A DNA stretch of 17,455 bases, taken from assembly GCA_903921295.1 (NCBI GenBank), contig CAIXOZ010000010.1:1-17455 (forward strand), written 5' to 3'. Both the position numbers and the translations under genes were made by a program. The first letter of the stretch is position 1, and each line of letters begins with the position of its first letter. Positions 1 through 7,952 of this stretch are shown in pieces. The notes under the pieces were generated by a model. The model did no database searches and was not told the origin of the DNA. It worked only from the letters and a program-made list of their open reading frames with translations. The stretch comes from an uncultured cyanobacterium (GTDB taxonomy: Bacteria; Cyanobacteriota; Cyanobacteriia; PCC-6307; Cyanobiaceae).

Positions 1-534
1 CACGCGCTTGAACTCCTCGTCCTCGACGAGGACCGCTTCGCCACCCTCCATGCGGGCGACAACGAAAAAGGGATCGAGGGGAATGAACAGGCCGTAATCC
101 TGATCTTCGGCGCGGAACTGGATCAGCATCTCGTAGAGATCGGTCTCCTCGTCCTCGTCGTCCTCAAGCTCGTCATCGAGATCCTCCTCATCGAGCTCAT
201 CGGGATCCGGCTCCTCCAGATCGCCGCTCACCGTCAGGGTGACGGCCGAGCGCACCAGCGTGAGGTCGAGATCCTGAAGCACGGCTTCAGCGTTGGCCAG
301 GATCGACTCAGCGGCATCGAGCTGATCGATCACCTCGTCGTCGGCATCGCTGTCCTCGGCGGCGATCTTGACCAGGCAGACCGGGGTGTCCACCGGGGTG
401 AGCAGCACGTAGTCGTGGCCCTCGAGGGGGATCAGTTGTTCCAGGAAACAGAGCAGCTGACGTCCGTGGCTGTCGCGCACGAGCACCGTCGGCACATCTG
501 CGGTTCCGTTCGTGGCGGGGCCGTCGCTGGTCAT
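1..534 (-). CDS. DUF3727 domain protein (partial, C-terminus beyond left edge)
   Basis: The ATG is at 534-532 and the frame stays open to base 1, giving 178 codons without a stop, so the C-terminus is outside the window. I recognise the cyanobacterial/plastid DUF3727 family from the N-terminal segment PTVLVRDSHGRQLLCFLEQ, then HDYVLLTPVDTPVCLVKI, and late in the frame YGLFIPLDPFFVVARMEGG. A very acidic low-complexity stretch of Asp and Glu lies between them at about residues 115-141. No signal peptide or membrane segment is seen, so it should be soluble. The molecular function is unknown. It starts 19 bp after the ruvX stop and is probably translated from the same transcript; ruvX-DUF3727 adjacency is, from memory, common in cyanobacteria. 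Identity is firm at family level only. Confidence 0.88.
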   Translation of the reverse strand, partial: MTSDGPATNGTADVPTVLVRDSHGRQLLCFLEQLIPLEGHDYVLLTPVDTPVCLVKIAAEDSDADDEVIDQLDAAESILANAEAVLQDLDLTLVRSAVTLTVSGDLEEPDPDELDEEDLDDELEDDEDEETDLYEMLIQFRAEDQDYGLFIPLDPFFVVARMEGGEAVLVEDEEFKRV

Positions 535-553
535 CGAAGCGTCTCAATCATCT

Positions 554-1033
554 TCAGGATGGACCAACGACCCCCGATGTGTCAGGTAGTGGGGCCGCCA
601 TCCGCACCGGCTCGGGCCCTTCCCGCAGCCATTGCTGCAGCAGCAGAGCGGCAGCAGCACTGTCGATGGCGCCGCTGCGATCCCCATGCAGCCCATGGCG
701 CTCGCCGGCTTCCCAGGTGCTGGCGTGCTCATTCACCCAGGCCAGTGGCAGGCCAAGAGCCCGCGCCAGGCGTTCGCCGTAACGTCGGCAATGCACGGCC
801 TGGACCGTCGGTTCACCGGCGCGATCCAGGGGCAACCCGACCACCAGCGCTTCGATCCGTCGCTCCAGCACCAGGGCACGGAGCCGCAGCAGATCGGCCG
901 CGAAGCGGGCACGTGCCAGGGCCGGCAGGGGTCGGACGGTGATCCCGAGGGGATCGCAGCCGGCCAGGCCGATACGGCGGCGGCCGACATCGAGGGCCAG
1001 CACCGAACGGGGACGGGGAGGTGTCCGGGCCAC
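554..1033 (-). CDS. ruvX: RuvX/YqgF family putative pre-16S rRNA nuclease / Holliday junction resolvase
   Basis: This is a 159-residue RNase H-fold nuclease of the YqgF family, which acts in 5' maturation of 16S rRNA and has been proposed as a Holliday junction resolvase. The acidic catalytic triad is visible: Asp15 in LALDVGRRRIGLAGCDPLG, Glu102 in WVNEHASTWEA, and Asp124 in GAIDSAAAALLLQQWL. The motif VVGLPLDRAGEPT is at about 64-76. I chose the GTG at 1033, five bases after the upstream stop codon (1039-1041). The longest frame starts at a GTG at 1111, but that overlaps the upstream gene by 73 bp and adds a Pro/Ala/Arg-rich tail with no family counterpart. The length fits the family. It lies between the GNAT-like gene and DUF3727 in a tight minus-strand run. 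Confidence 0.9.
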   Translation of the reverse strand: MARTPPRPRSVLALDVGRRRIGLAGCDPLGITVRPLPALARARFAADLLRLRALVLERRIEALVVGLPLDRAGEPTVQAVHCRRYGERLARALGLPLAWVNEHASTWEAGERHGLHGDRSGAIDSAAAALLLQQWLREGPEPVRMAAPLPDTSGVVGPS

Positions 1034-1038
1034 TGGTG

Positions 1039-2202
1039 TCAGCGCAGCATGAGCTGACCGACTGGGCGTCCCGGCAGGGAGGGGGTGGGAACGGGCCTGG
1101 GCGGTTGCCACTGCTCGAGCACGGCGCCGAGGCGCAGAGCCACGCTGGTGACCGGATGACGCACCTGGCGTCGCCAGACGGTGCGCACCATCAGCACCTG
1201 GTCACCGAGGGGCTCGGCGCCAAGATCCTGAAGCCATTGGTTGAGACGGCTGTCCTGGCGATCGACAGCAAAACTGATCGCACCACCGGCCTTCTGGGCG
1301 GCCAGGTCCAGCAGCCCCTGCACCGGGGGGCCCAGGGCCGAGAGCCAGAGGGGGTGAACGCTGAAGCAGGCGTCCAGGCCATCGCAGCGGTCATGGGCCA
1401 GCAGACGGATGCCGGCAACGGCGGTGCTGCGGCAGGAATCCACCAGCATCCAGCCGCAGCGGCTGTCATCGAGCAGGTCGTCGAGGCGACGATCGAGCAG
1501 CTGGCGCAACTGCGGCGGGCAGGCGGCCTGCTCGAGATGCCAGTAGAGCGAGGCCTGACGACGTTGCAGCGGCCGCAGCTGCAGCTCCCCGGCACCGGCG
1601 GGCCAGGGTGCGGCGGTCGAAGGGTTCGGTCGCCACCGCCAGAGGGCTTCGGAACGCAGGGGCTGAAATCCCTGCTCCCGAAGCAGGGCAAGGCGGTCCT
1701 GATCGAGGCTGGAGACCGGCAGGATCCAGCTGCTGGCGGAGGTGATCCGCTCAATCTGGGTGGTGAGCAGCGCCAGCGCCGTCGGACGCGCGGGCGCCTC
1801 CGCCGTCAGGCGCAGGTGTTGAACGAGCCAGCAGCTGCCGCGACGGTTGAGCGAACGGCTCACCAGCACCCCGAGGGGCAGCGCCTCTCCCTGGCGGGAG
1901 GCGACGAGCACCTGGGCAACCGGAGCCAGCGGCAGCCGCAGGACCTGGAGCAGACGCTGGGGCAGGGCCTCCAGCAGACAGCGCTGCAACAGGGAGTGCA
2001 ATGGCAGGAAGGCAGGATCGCTGAGCAGGGGCAGGTGCCAGCCCTGCAAGGGCTCCACGGCGATCCGCTGGGGGCCGGGCGGTGAAGGCTGCGACGATCC
2101 CGGCACGGGCGGCAGTGCTGGGGAGAATCCTGACGTGGCGAGACTCCCGCGGGACATGGAGACGCTGGGTCGCCCGGTGAGGCGCGGATCGACCGCCTCC
2201 AT
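1039..2202 (-). CDS. Conserved cyanobacterial protein with two GNAT-like segments, function unknown
   Basis: The ATG at 2202 gives 387 residues. I do not recognise a named family. The N-terminal 50 residues are Pro/Ser-rich. A segment near 130-205 contains a run of the form A-L-LLTTQIERI, then ASSWILPVSSLDQDRLALLREQGF and ending LWRWRP, which is the order of elements at the end of a GNAT acetyltransferase fold. A second segment near 255-365 repeats the order, with LVDSCRSTAVAGIRLLAH, then FAVDRQDSRLNQWLQDLGAEP and ending VRTVWRR. This suggests an internally duplicated GNAT-like protein, but that is inference. There is no signal peptide. An in-frame ATG at 2157 is an alternative start. The gene starts 29 bp after the CofE-like gene and ends 5 bp before ruvX, so it is likely part of the same transcript. 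Confidence 0.8.
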   Translation of the reverse strand: MEAVDPRLTGRPSVSMSRGSLATSGFSPALPPVPGSSQPSPPGPQRIAVEPLQGWHLPLLSDPAFLPLHSLLQRCLLEALPQRLLQVLRLPLAPVAQVLVASRQGEALPLGVLVSRSLNRRGSCWLVQHLRLTAEAPARPTALALLTTQIERITSASSWILPVSSLDQDRLALLREQGFQPLRSEALWRWRPNPSTAAPWPAGAGELQLRPLQRRQASLYWHLEQAACPPQLRQLLDRRLDDLLDDSRCGWMLVDSCRSTAVAGIRLLAHDRCDGLDACFSVHPLWLSALGPPVQGLLDLAAQKAGGAISFAVDRQDSRLNQWLQDLGAEPLGDQVLMVRTVWRRQVRHPVTSVALRLGAVLEQWQPPRPVPTPSLPGRPVGQLMLR

Positions 2203-2231
2203 CGTATCGGCGCTGCCCTCCGGAGACAGGG

Positions 2232-3431
2232 TCAGGAGCGGGGGTCAGGCCGGACGAGCACCAGCGGCGTGCGCTCATTGGCATTGCCGGCCGGATTGGG
2301 ACGGAGAGCGCGCTGCAGCAGGGCCTGATCACAGCCAGGGCTGGCAGCCAGCACCTTCACCCGTCCGAGATCGTTGACATCGACCACAGCCACGGCCACA
2401 CCGAGAGCGGCAGCCAGGTCGCTGCAGATGGCGGCGGGCGCCAGGGGGCCCATCACGATGGTCTGGTCGTAAGGCGGGGTGGTGCCGGTGATGTCATCGA
2501 TCAGGCGCGCCTGCTCCCCGGCCAGGCGATAGAACCAGCCCTTGAGCCCGACCAGCTTCAGGCCGGTGCCGACCAGCCAGGCGCAGAGCACCCGCGCCGG
2601 CCCGACCTCATCGATCAGGCTCTGCAGACCGCAGGCCGTGGCCAGGCTGCTGGTGGGATGAAAGACACGGCAGAGGAGACGGGCCAGGGCCGATGGGGTG
2701 ATCGTGACCGGATGCCGATAGCGGCCCTGCATCACCGCCAGAGGCGTTTCGCCGATCGTGAGGATGTCGCCGGGCTGGAGCAGCGCTCCGGCGTAGTGGC
2801 GCAGCACCTCCTGGGGATCATCGAGGACGCCGAGCAGATGGGTGCGGATCGGCAGCACCGCACAGTGGTCTCCCGAGCGCCAGGGCGCAGCGGCGGCACC
2901 GAGGGTGGCAGGACGACGCAGCGGCACGAGCACGCCGTCGCGACGGAGCAACCGGCCAAAGGGCCCGTAATTCACCCAGTCGATCCACACCCAGAGGGTG
3001 TCCAGCAGACGCCTGAGGTCGAGGTCCGGGGCTCCCCTGAGGCTGATCCGGATCCGGGCCTGGGTGCTGCGGTGCCCTTTGATGATGTAGGCGGGCCAGT
3101 AGCCATCCGGGCGGGCCGGCTCATCGGGGTGGAGCGTTTCGATCCGCTGGCTGATCTGCACACCCTCCAGCGACCCACGCCCGAGCAGCACCGGCTGCAA
3201 GGTCAGCTCGGGCACGAACACTTCCATGCGTGCATGCGGGTTGCGCAGGGTGATCAGACCCTCCACCAGCAGCTCCTGGTCCCCCAGGCGCTGAACCCGC
3301 CAGGAGCCTGGGTCCAGCTGCAATGGCGAAGCAGGCCGCAGCCGATGGCGAAGCTCCAGCAGCAGGAGCAGCAGGGCCAGGAGCAGGGCGCCACCCAGGA
3401 CCAGGGAAAGAAGCAAGGGCAAACCGGTCAC
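2232..3431 (-). CDS. Membrane-anchored F420-0:gamma-glutamyl ligase (CofE)-like protein
   Basis: This 399-residue protein starts at a GTG at 3431. Residues 4-27 are almost entirely Leu/Ala/Val and form one membrane anchor, followed by a basic LRHRLRP, so the rest probably faces the cytoplasm. Residues about 193-395 resemble the CofE family. The clearest parts are PIRTHLLGVLDDPQEVLRHY, LLQPGDILTIGETPLAVMQGR, and DDITGTTPPYDQTIVMGPLAP followed by VAVVDVNDLGRVKVLAAS. In F420 producers CofE adds glutamates to coenzyme F420-0. Cyanobacteria are not usually credited with a full F420 pathway, so the substrate here is unknown, although proteins of this kind are often annotated as F420-0:gamma-glutamyl ligase in cyanobacteria. 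The extra 190 N-terminal residues are absent from ordinary CofE. It starts 43 bp after fumC. Confidence 0.82.
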   Translation of the reverse strand: MTGLPLLLSLVLGGALLLALLLLLLELRHRLRPASPLQLDPGSWRVQRLGDQELLVEGLITLRNPHARMEVFVPELTLQPVLLGRGSLEGVQISQRIETLHPDEPARPDGYWPAYIIKGHRSTQARIRISLRGAPDLDLRRLLDTLWVWIDWVNYGPFGRLLRRDGVLVPLRRPATLGAAAAPWRSGDHCAVLPIRTHLLGVLDDPQEVLRHYAGALLQPGDILTIGETPLAVMQGRYRHPVTITPSALARLLCRVFHPTSSLATACGLQSLIDEVGPARVLCAWLVGTGLKLVGLKGWFYRLAGEQARLIDDITGTTPPYDQTIVMGPLAPAAICSDLAAALGVAVAVVDVNDLGRVKVLAASPGCDQALLQRALRPNPAGNANERTPLVLVRPDPRS

Positions 3432-3474
3432 CGGCAGGATCGATCAGGCGGGAGCGTAGGTCTTGGCGGCGGTT

Positions 3475-4941
3475 TCAGCCCGGCTCGAGCATCGCCTCAG
3501 GCCGCAGCCAACGATCAAAGTCCTCGGCGCTGATGGCATCGAGGGCCAGCGCGGCCTCACGCAGGGTCAGCCCCTGCTGGTGGGCGTGCTTGGCGATGGC
3601 GCTGGCCCGGTCGTAGCCGATCGCCGGCGTCAACGCCGTCACCAGCATCAGGCTCTGGTGAAGCAGTGTGCTGATGCGCTGTTCATCGGCCCTGAGCCCT
3701 TCGATGCAATGGGCGCGGAAGCCCTCACAGCCACCGGCCAGAAGCTCGATGCTCTCCAGCACGTTGTGGGCGATCAGAGGCTTGAAGACATTGAGCTCGA
3801 AGTTGCCCTGGCTGGCCGCCATCTGCACGGCGGTGTTGTTTCCGATCACCTGCACCGCCACCATCGTCAGGCTTTCGCACTGGGTGGGGTTGACCTTGCC
3901 CGGCATGATCGACGAACCCGGTTCGTTCTCCGGCAACACCAGTTCCCCGAGGCCGCAGCGGGGTCCGCTGCCGAGCCAGCGGATGTCGTTGGCGATCTTC
4001 ATCAGCGAGCCGGCCAGCACGGTCAGGGCCCCATGGGCGCTGGCGAGGGCCTCATGGCCAGCCAGGGCCTGGAACTTGTTCGGGGCGCTGCTGAAGGGGG
4101 TTCCGAGGCGCTCCGTCAGCCGTGCGGCCACCGCCTCGCCGAAGCCCCTGGGCGCATTGAGCCCCGTGCCGACAGCGGTGCCGCCGATCGCCAGATCCCG
4201 CACCCTGGGCAGGGCGGAACGGATGGCCTCCAGGCTGAGCTGCAGCTGGGCCGCATAGCCACCGAACTCCTGCCCCAGGCTCAGGGGCACCGCATCCTGG
4301 AGGTGGGTGCGGCCGATCTTCACCAGGTTGGCGTAGGTGGCGGCCTTGGCCTGAAGGGCCGCTGCCAAGCCCTCCACGGCCGGAAGCAGCGTCTGCTCGA
4401 GCTCGAGCACCACCGCGATGTGCATCGCCGCCGGGAAGGTGTCGTTGCTCGACTGGCTGAGATTCACATGGTCATTGGGATGGACCGGGGTCTTGCTGCC
4501 CAGCACACCACCGAGGCTCTCGATCGCCCGATTGGCGATCACCTCATTGGCGTTCATGTTGCTCTGCGTGCCGGAGCCCGTCTGCCAGATCTTGAGGGGG
4601 AACTCCTGGTCGAGGGCTCCAGCCGCCACGAGATCGGCCGCCGCCACGATCAACGCGCAGAGCTCGGGGCTGAGCTTGCCCAGGTCGCGGTTGGCTTCGG
4701 CGCAGGCGGCCTTGAGATGGCCGAAGGCGTGCACGATCGCCGCCGGCATCCGCTGACCGAAGGGAAAGTTGTGAATCGATCGCTGGGTCTGGGCCCCCCA
4801 GTAGCGGTGTGCCGGCACCGCCAGCTGGCCGAGGGAATCGGTTTCGAGACGGGTGTCTGAACCCTGGGAATCCTGGTCGGCGCTGGCCGGGCGCAGGGGC
4901 TGGGATGGCAGGGCGCCGGAGCCGGAAAGGGGTGGGGTCAT
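3475..4941 (-). CDS. fumC: Class II fumarate hydratase
   Basis: This enzyme reversibly hydrates fumarate to L-malate in the cytoplasmic TCA cycle as a homotetramer of the fumarase/aspartase superfamily. Visible landmarks, in 488-residue numbering, are GSGTQSNMNANEV (about 122-134), SSNDTFPAAMHIA (about 164-176), GRTHLQDAVPLSLGQEFGG with the catalytic His (about 210-228), GGTAVGTGLNAP, and the superfamily signature GSSIMPGKVNP with the catalytic Ser (about 342-352). The C-terminal fumarase domain also carries the expected PAIGYDRASAIAKHAH. I chose the ATG at 4941. A GTG at 5007 would add 22 residues and overlap the upstream stop. Even so the N-terminus carries about 25 Pro/Ser/Gly-rich residues before the conserved ETDSLGQLAVPAHRYWGAQT, somewhat more than E. 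coli FumC. No Shine-Dalgarno sequence is seen. Confidence 0.96.
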   Translation of the reverse strand: MTPPLSGSGALPSQPLRPASADQDSQGSDTRLETDSLGQLAVPAHRYWGAQTQRSIHNFPFGQRMPAAIVHAFGHLKAACAEANRDLGKLSPELCALIVAAADLVAAGALDQEFPLKIWQTGSGTQSNMNANEVIANRAIESLGGVLGSKTPVHPNDHVNLSQSSNDTFPAAMHIAVVLELEQTLLPAVEGLAAALQAKAATYANLVKIGRTHLQDAVPLSLGQEFGGYAAQLQLSLEAIRSALPRVRDLAIGGTAVGTGLNAPRGFGEAVAARLTERLGTPFSSAPNKFQALAGHEALASAHGALTVLAGSLMKIANDIRWLGSGPRCGLGELVLPENEPGSSIMPGKVNPTQCESLTMVAVQVIGNNTAVQMAASQGNFELNVFKPLIAHNVLESIELLAGGCEGFRAHCIEGLRADEQRISTLLHQSLMLVTALTPAIGYDRASAIAKHAHQQGLTLREAALALDAISAEDFDRWLRPEAMLEPG

Positions 4942-4984
4942 CGCGGGAAATGGACGCAGACAGGGGGCGTCGGGAGGCCGGACG

Positions 4985-5566
4985 TCAAGACCGGGAGACG
5001 ATCTCACTGTTGAGCTCGTTGACCTCGAAGCTGCGGCTGCTGCGGGCCTGCTCGCTCAGTTCAAGCCCGGTGATCTCCGAGAGCACCGCATTGATGGCAT
5101 CAACATCCACCTGACCACTGGCATCCATCCGCACCTGGCCCTTCTGATCGAACACCACCACCTGGGGAATCGAGCCATTCCAGTAATGGGCGGGGTCGGT
5201 GCGGCCGCCGTCCTCGCGGCCCTGGAGCGGATCGGTAGGCAGCAGGATCAGTTCCGTGGAGGCACCCCAGAGGCGCTGCAGCTCCGAAAGGGTGGGGGCG
5301 AAGGTCTTGCTGTCGGTGCTGTCATCGAGAAAGAAGGCCAGCAACACCGGCCGATGGTCGGCCAGGGCCTCCGCCAGCGTCGAGCGGGGGGGCACCAGGG
5401 AGCCATTGCCGGCATAGAGGGCATAGATATTGCCGTCGTAACTGTTGGTGGTGCGGGCGGCCCAGACCGGCTGGACAGCCGCTCCCAGCAGCGTGGTGAA
5501 AGCGAGCAGCCAACCGAGGACAACCCGGAGCAGGGGCTGCCAGGAACGCACGGGCTGACGGCCCAT
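4985..5566 (-). CDS. Exported thioredoxin-fold protein, probable thylakoid PSI accumulation factor
   Basis: The ATG at 5566 gives 193 residues; a TTG at 5614 would only lengthen the N-terminus. Residues 1-36 form a signal peptide: basic start, hydrophobic core LLRVVLGWLLAFTTLLGAA, and a cleavage-like VWA before ARTT. The mature part begins SYDGNIYALYAGNGSLVPPR, which I recall as characteristic of the cyanobacterial family annotated as thylakoid membrane photosystem I accumulation factor. A thioredoxin-like fold follows: HRPVLLAFFLDDSTDSKTFAP (about 71-91), then SIPQVVVFDQKGQV with the usual cis-Pro position near 134. The redox CxxC is replaced by DDSTDS, so dithiol chemistry is not expected. 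It probably acts in the thylakoid lumen or is tethered to the membrane. The family name rests on memory of the motif, while fold and export are directly visible. Confidence 0.82.
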   Translation of the reverse strand: MGRQPVRSWQPLLRVVLGWLLAFTTLLGAAVQPVWAARTTNSYDGNIYALYAGNGSLVPPRSTLAEALADHRPVLLAFFLDDSTDSKTFAPTLSELQRLWGASTELILLPTDPLQGREDGGRTDPAHYWNGSIPQVVVFDQKGQVRMDASGQVDVDAINAVLSEITGLELSEQARSSRSFEVNELNSEIVSRS

Positions 5567-5642
5567 GGTCCCTGCCGGGAGCTGGTGCAGGGAAACGGGC
5601 GGCAGGCAGGGCAAGGGGCTGGAGCGGATGGGGCCATTGTGC

Positions 5643-5654
5643 CCGCGGCCGCGG
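5643..5654. repeat. 12-bp GC palindrome between DUF3685 and the thioredoxin-fold gene
   Basis: The 12 bases CCGCGGCCGCGG form a perfect palindrome (with an internal NotI site) in the 110-bp gap downstream of the DUF3685 stop. With no T run it is a weak candidate for a terminator or binding site. In DNA this GC-rich a chance origin is quite possible. Confidence 0.3.
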
Positions 5655-5676
5655 CAAGCCCGGAAGCGGTGGCGAT

Positions 5677-7320
5677 TCAGCCGCGGTTGAGACCCCGTCC
5701 CATGCCCTGCAGAACACCGCGACCGATCAGCCCGATCGCCCGGCCGATCACCTGGGTGAGCACAACCACCAGCAGGTCTCCGACACCCTTGAGGATCAGG
5801 CGCAGCTGGGGGCCGAGGGCATCACGGGTTTCCAGCGTCAGCGTGACGAGTTGAGCGAACCAGCCCAGGCGGGCCAGCTCCTGATCACGGGGTTCGGTGA
5901 GGGCCTGGATGGTGATCACACCAGCCTGGAGGACATAGAGCTCCCGCCGGCTCTCGTACAGCTGAACCGGCCGCTCAAACCAGCCGTTCCAGCGCTGCTG
6001 AGCGTTGAGCTGATTGCGAAGCCGCTCCAGCGGCCGTGTCGCCAGCAGCGGCGGAGCCAGCAGGTAGCGACGGAGCTCCGGCCAGGGGGCACAGCAGCCG
6101 AGCAGCTCAGCGCTGAGCAGTTCCCCGGTGCGCAGCAGCCAGTTGGTCACAAGCGCCTCCAGCTGCAACACAGCCCGCGGTTCGTCGCAAGCCACCAGAC
6201 AGCCGTCCACCAGCAGGGGCTGGGCAAGCACCAGGGCCGACAGCATCGGCAGGGGGTCGGGAAGCTCCGGATCGTCCTGGTCGAGATCGACGCGCGCCAG
6301 CACGGTTTCGGCGACCGGGCTCAGACGCCCGGCCTCAGGAAGCTGCACGTAACTGCCGAGGATCGCGCGCAGGGTCTGACGGCGCAGATCTGGCTGGGCC
6401 AGGCGCCAGCGCTCGCGCAGGGCCTCCCCCCGGGGCTGCTCGAGCCGGAAATGCTGAAGCAGCAGGGTGAGCTGCAGCAGCAGCGACAGCAGCAGCTCCC
6501 GTCGCCGTTCCAGGGCGAGGCCCTCCACCGCCAGCAGCTGACCGGTGCGATTGGCCAGACCGGCGTTGATCGCCTGTTCCAGCCGGCCGTCAATCGCCTC
6601 CCACAGCCCCAGGGCCGTGCGGTCGCGCAGGGTGATCAGCTGACCAGGAGCAGGCGCCTCCGACGGAGGCTCGAGGTCCCTGGCAAGCGACGCTGCAGGC
6701 GGCAGCTGATCCGACCAGGCCATCGACAGCGGCCCCCAGAGCCAGAGCAGGAAACCGCGCGCAGCCCGCAGCTCGCGCACCCTTCCTTCGATCAGGACCC
6801 GCCGGGCCCAGGAGAGCGCGGGCCGCTGCAGCATCGCCAGCCCATGGGCCAGCTCGGTCTCGATCTGGGCAAGACCGGAGGCCAGCAGCGCCGCGATGAA
6901 GCCAGCCTCCCCCTGGCTGCCGCTGGCCTCGGCTGAAGGAGCCGGCAAAGCGACCATCCGCCCACCGGCGAGCAGGGCCTCGATCGCCTGCTCCAGCTGC
7001 TCCCGGTCAGGAGCGCAGAGCAACCCTTCCACCGGCAGGCGCAACAGGAGCTCGGACGGCTCCGCCCCAGACGACGCTGCCGTGAACACAAGCAACAGGG
7101 GGGCCGGCTGCCAACGTTCCCTCAGGTGCAGCAATTCGCGCTCAAGGCTTGCCCAGGGCATCCCCCCTGAGAGGCACCAGACCACCAGGGCGGGTTGACC
7201 GGACAGGGCCTGAACGCCCTGAGCAACGCGATAAGCGCCCGAAAGCTGTGCCGCCAGGGCAGAGGCCAGGAGCGGATCGGCCAGCAGCAGCAGGGAGGCC
7301 CCGCCTGGATCGCGGGTCAC
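5677..7320 (-). CDS. DUF3685 (Ycf55-like) protein with degenerate receiver-like N-terminus
   Basis: The GTG at 7320 gives 547 residues; a TTG at 7338 is possible. Residues 8-125 follow the layout of a response-regulator receiver: LLLLADPLLASALAAQL, then PALVVWCLSGG where the phospho-acceptor Asp would be expected, RWQPAPLLLVFTAA, and VEGLLCAPDREQLEQAIEALLAGGR at the end. No acceptor Asp is present, so it looks like a pseudo-receiver. The remaining 400 residues are Leu/Arg/Glu-rich helical sequence typical of DUF3685, the family that includes plastid Ycf55. It ends in a hydrophobic Gly-rich segment (LRLILKGVGDLLVVVLTQVIG, then GRGVLQGMGRG) that may bind the membrane. Function is unknown. A 110-bp gap separates it from the downstream exported thioredoxin-fold gene. 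Confidence 0.87.
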   Translation of the reverse strand: MTRDPGGASLLLLADPLLASALAAQLSGAYRVAQGVQALSGQPALVVWCLSGGMPWASLERELLHLRERWQPAPLLLVFTAASSGAEPSELLLRLPVEGLLCAPDREQLEQAIEALLAGGRMVALPAPSAEASGSQGEAGFIAALLASGLAQIETELAHGLAMLQRPALSWARRVLIEGRVRELRAARGFLLWLWGPLSMAWSDQLPPAASLARDLEPPSEAPAPGQLITLRDRTALGLWEAIDGRLEQAINAGLANRTGQLLAVEGLALERRRELLLSLLLQLTLLLQHFRLEQPRGEALRERWRLAQPDLRRQTLRAILGSYVQLPEAGRLSPVAETVLARVDLDQDDPELPDPLPMLSALVLAQPLLVDGCLVACDEPRAVLQLEALVTNWLLRTGELLSAELLGCCAPWPELRRYLLAPPLLATRPLERLRNQLNAQQRWNGWFERPVQLYESRRELYVLQAGVITIQALTEPRDQELARLGWFAQLVTLTLETRDALGPQLRLILKGVGDLLVVVLTQVIGRAIGLIGRGVLQGMGRGLNRG

Positions 7321-7417
7321 GGCAGATGCGATGCACAAGGATCGGCCAACGGTAACCAGACCCGGGCCATCGCTCCAGAGGCTGAGCGCGGAATCCAGGC
7401 TGGGTGAACCCCCGCGC

Positions 7418-7897
7418 TCAGCCAGCCTGGCGGCGGCGACCGGTGAGATGGAGGGTGTAGGTATCGATCGCGAATCCGGTGAAGGCCTCGATCCGCTCGA
7501 TCAGATCCCTTGGCAGCACCACATCGAGATCCTGAATCTCTCCGGTATCCAGGCAGGTGAGATGGCTGTGGGGATCACTGCGATAACCGTAGAGACGGCC
7601 GCTGGCCCGATCCAGGCATTCGATCACACCGGCACTCTGCAGGGCTTCAAGATTCTGATAAACGGAGGTGTGGCCGATATGGCGACCAAGGGCATTGAGC
7701 TTCTGAAAGATGTCGCGGGCGCTGAGGTGATCCTTCTCTCGCCAGAGAAGATCAAGCACCAGACGACGCTGTTTGCTGAGACGCATGCCGAGCTCCCGAC
7801 AGCGCTGGTAGGCCTCATCGACGCCGGAGGCCTCAGCAGCGCCCTTCGAGCGGCCGGTGATGGCAGCGCCAGGGGTTGGCAAGGCAGCGGAGGTCAC
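7418..7897 (-). CDS. perR: Fur-family transcriptional regulator, PerR/FurC type
   Basis: This is a metal-dependent winged-helix repressor of the Fur superfamily. In 159-residue numbering, the DNA-binding domain covers about 28-88, with YQRCRELGMRLSKQRRLVLDLL, LSARDIFQKLNALGRHIGHTSVYQNLEALQSAGVIE and a short wing ASGRLYGYRS. The C-terminal dimer/metal domain starts at DPHSHLTCLDTGEIQDLDV. This matches, as I remember it, the cyanobacterial FurC/PerR group with its NC/TCLDT signature, and it lacks the paired CxxC zinc sites of Fur and Zur. Peroxide sensing is therefore the best guess. I chose GTG at 7897 over a TTG at 7909. It lies between hisA and DUF3685 and ends about 97 bp before the latter. 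Assignment to Fur is firm, to PerR moderate. Confidence 0.9.
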   Translation of the reverse strand: MTSAALPTPGAAITGRSKGAAEASGVDEAYQRCRELGMRLSKQRRLVLDLLWREKDHLSARDIFQKLNALGRHIGHTSVYQNLEALQSAGVIECLDRASGRLYGYRSDPHSHLTCLDTGEIQDLDVVLPRDLIERIEAFTGFAIDTYTLHLTGRRRQAG

Positions 7898-7952
7898 AGC
7901 GCCCGGCAAGTGGAAGTGATTCCGTTATAGATCGCCGAACCTGGCACCGTGC

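Noticed and set aside
121..200. Repetitive CTCGTC/CTCATC stretch as a possible tandem repeat element
   Set aside because: It simply encodes the Asp/Glu-rich stretch of the DUF3727 protein.
1021..2085. Plus-strand frame of 354 codons opposite the GNAT-like gene
   Set aside because: Gln/Gly/Arg-rich with no family pattern; antisense shadow of a better supported minus-strand gene.
3463..4860. Long plus-strand frame of 465 codons opposite fumC
   Set aside because: It is antisense to an unmistakable fumarase and its His/Gly/Arg-rich product is what a GC-rich coding strand gives in the opposite frame.
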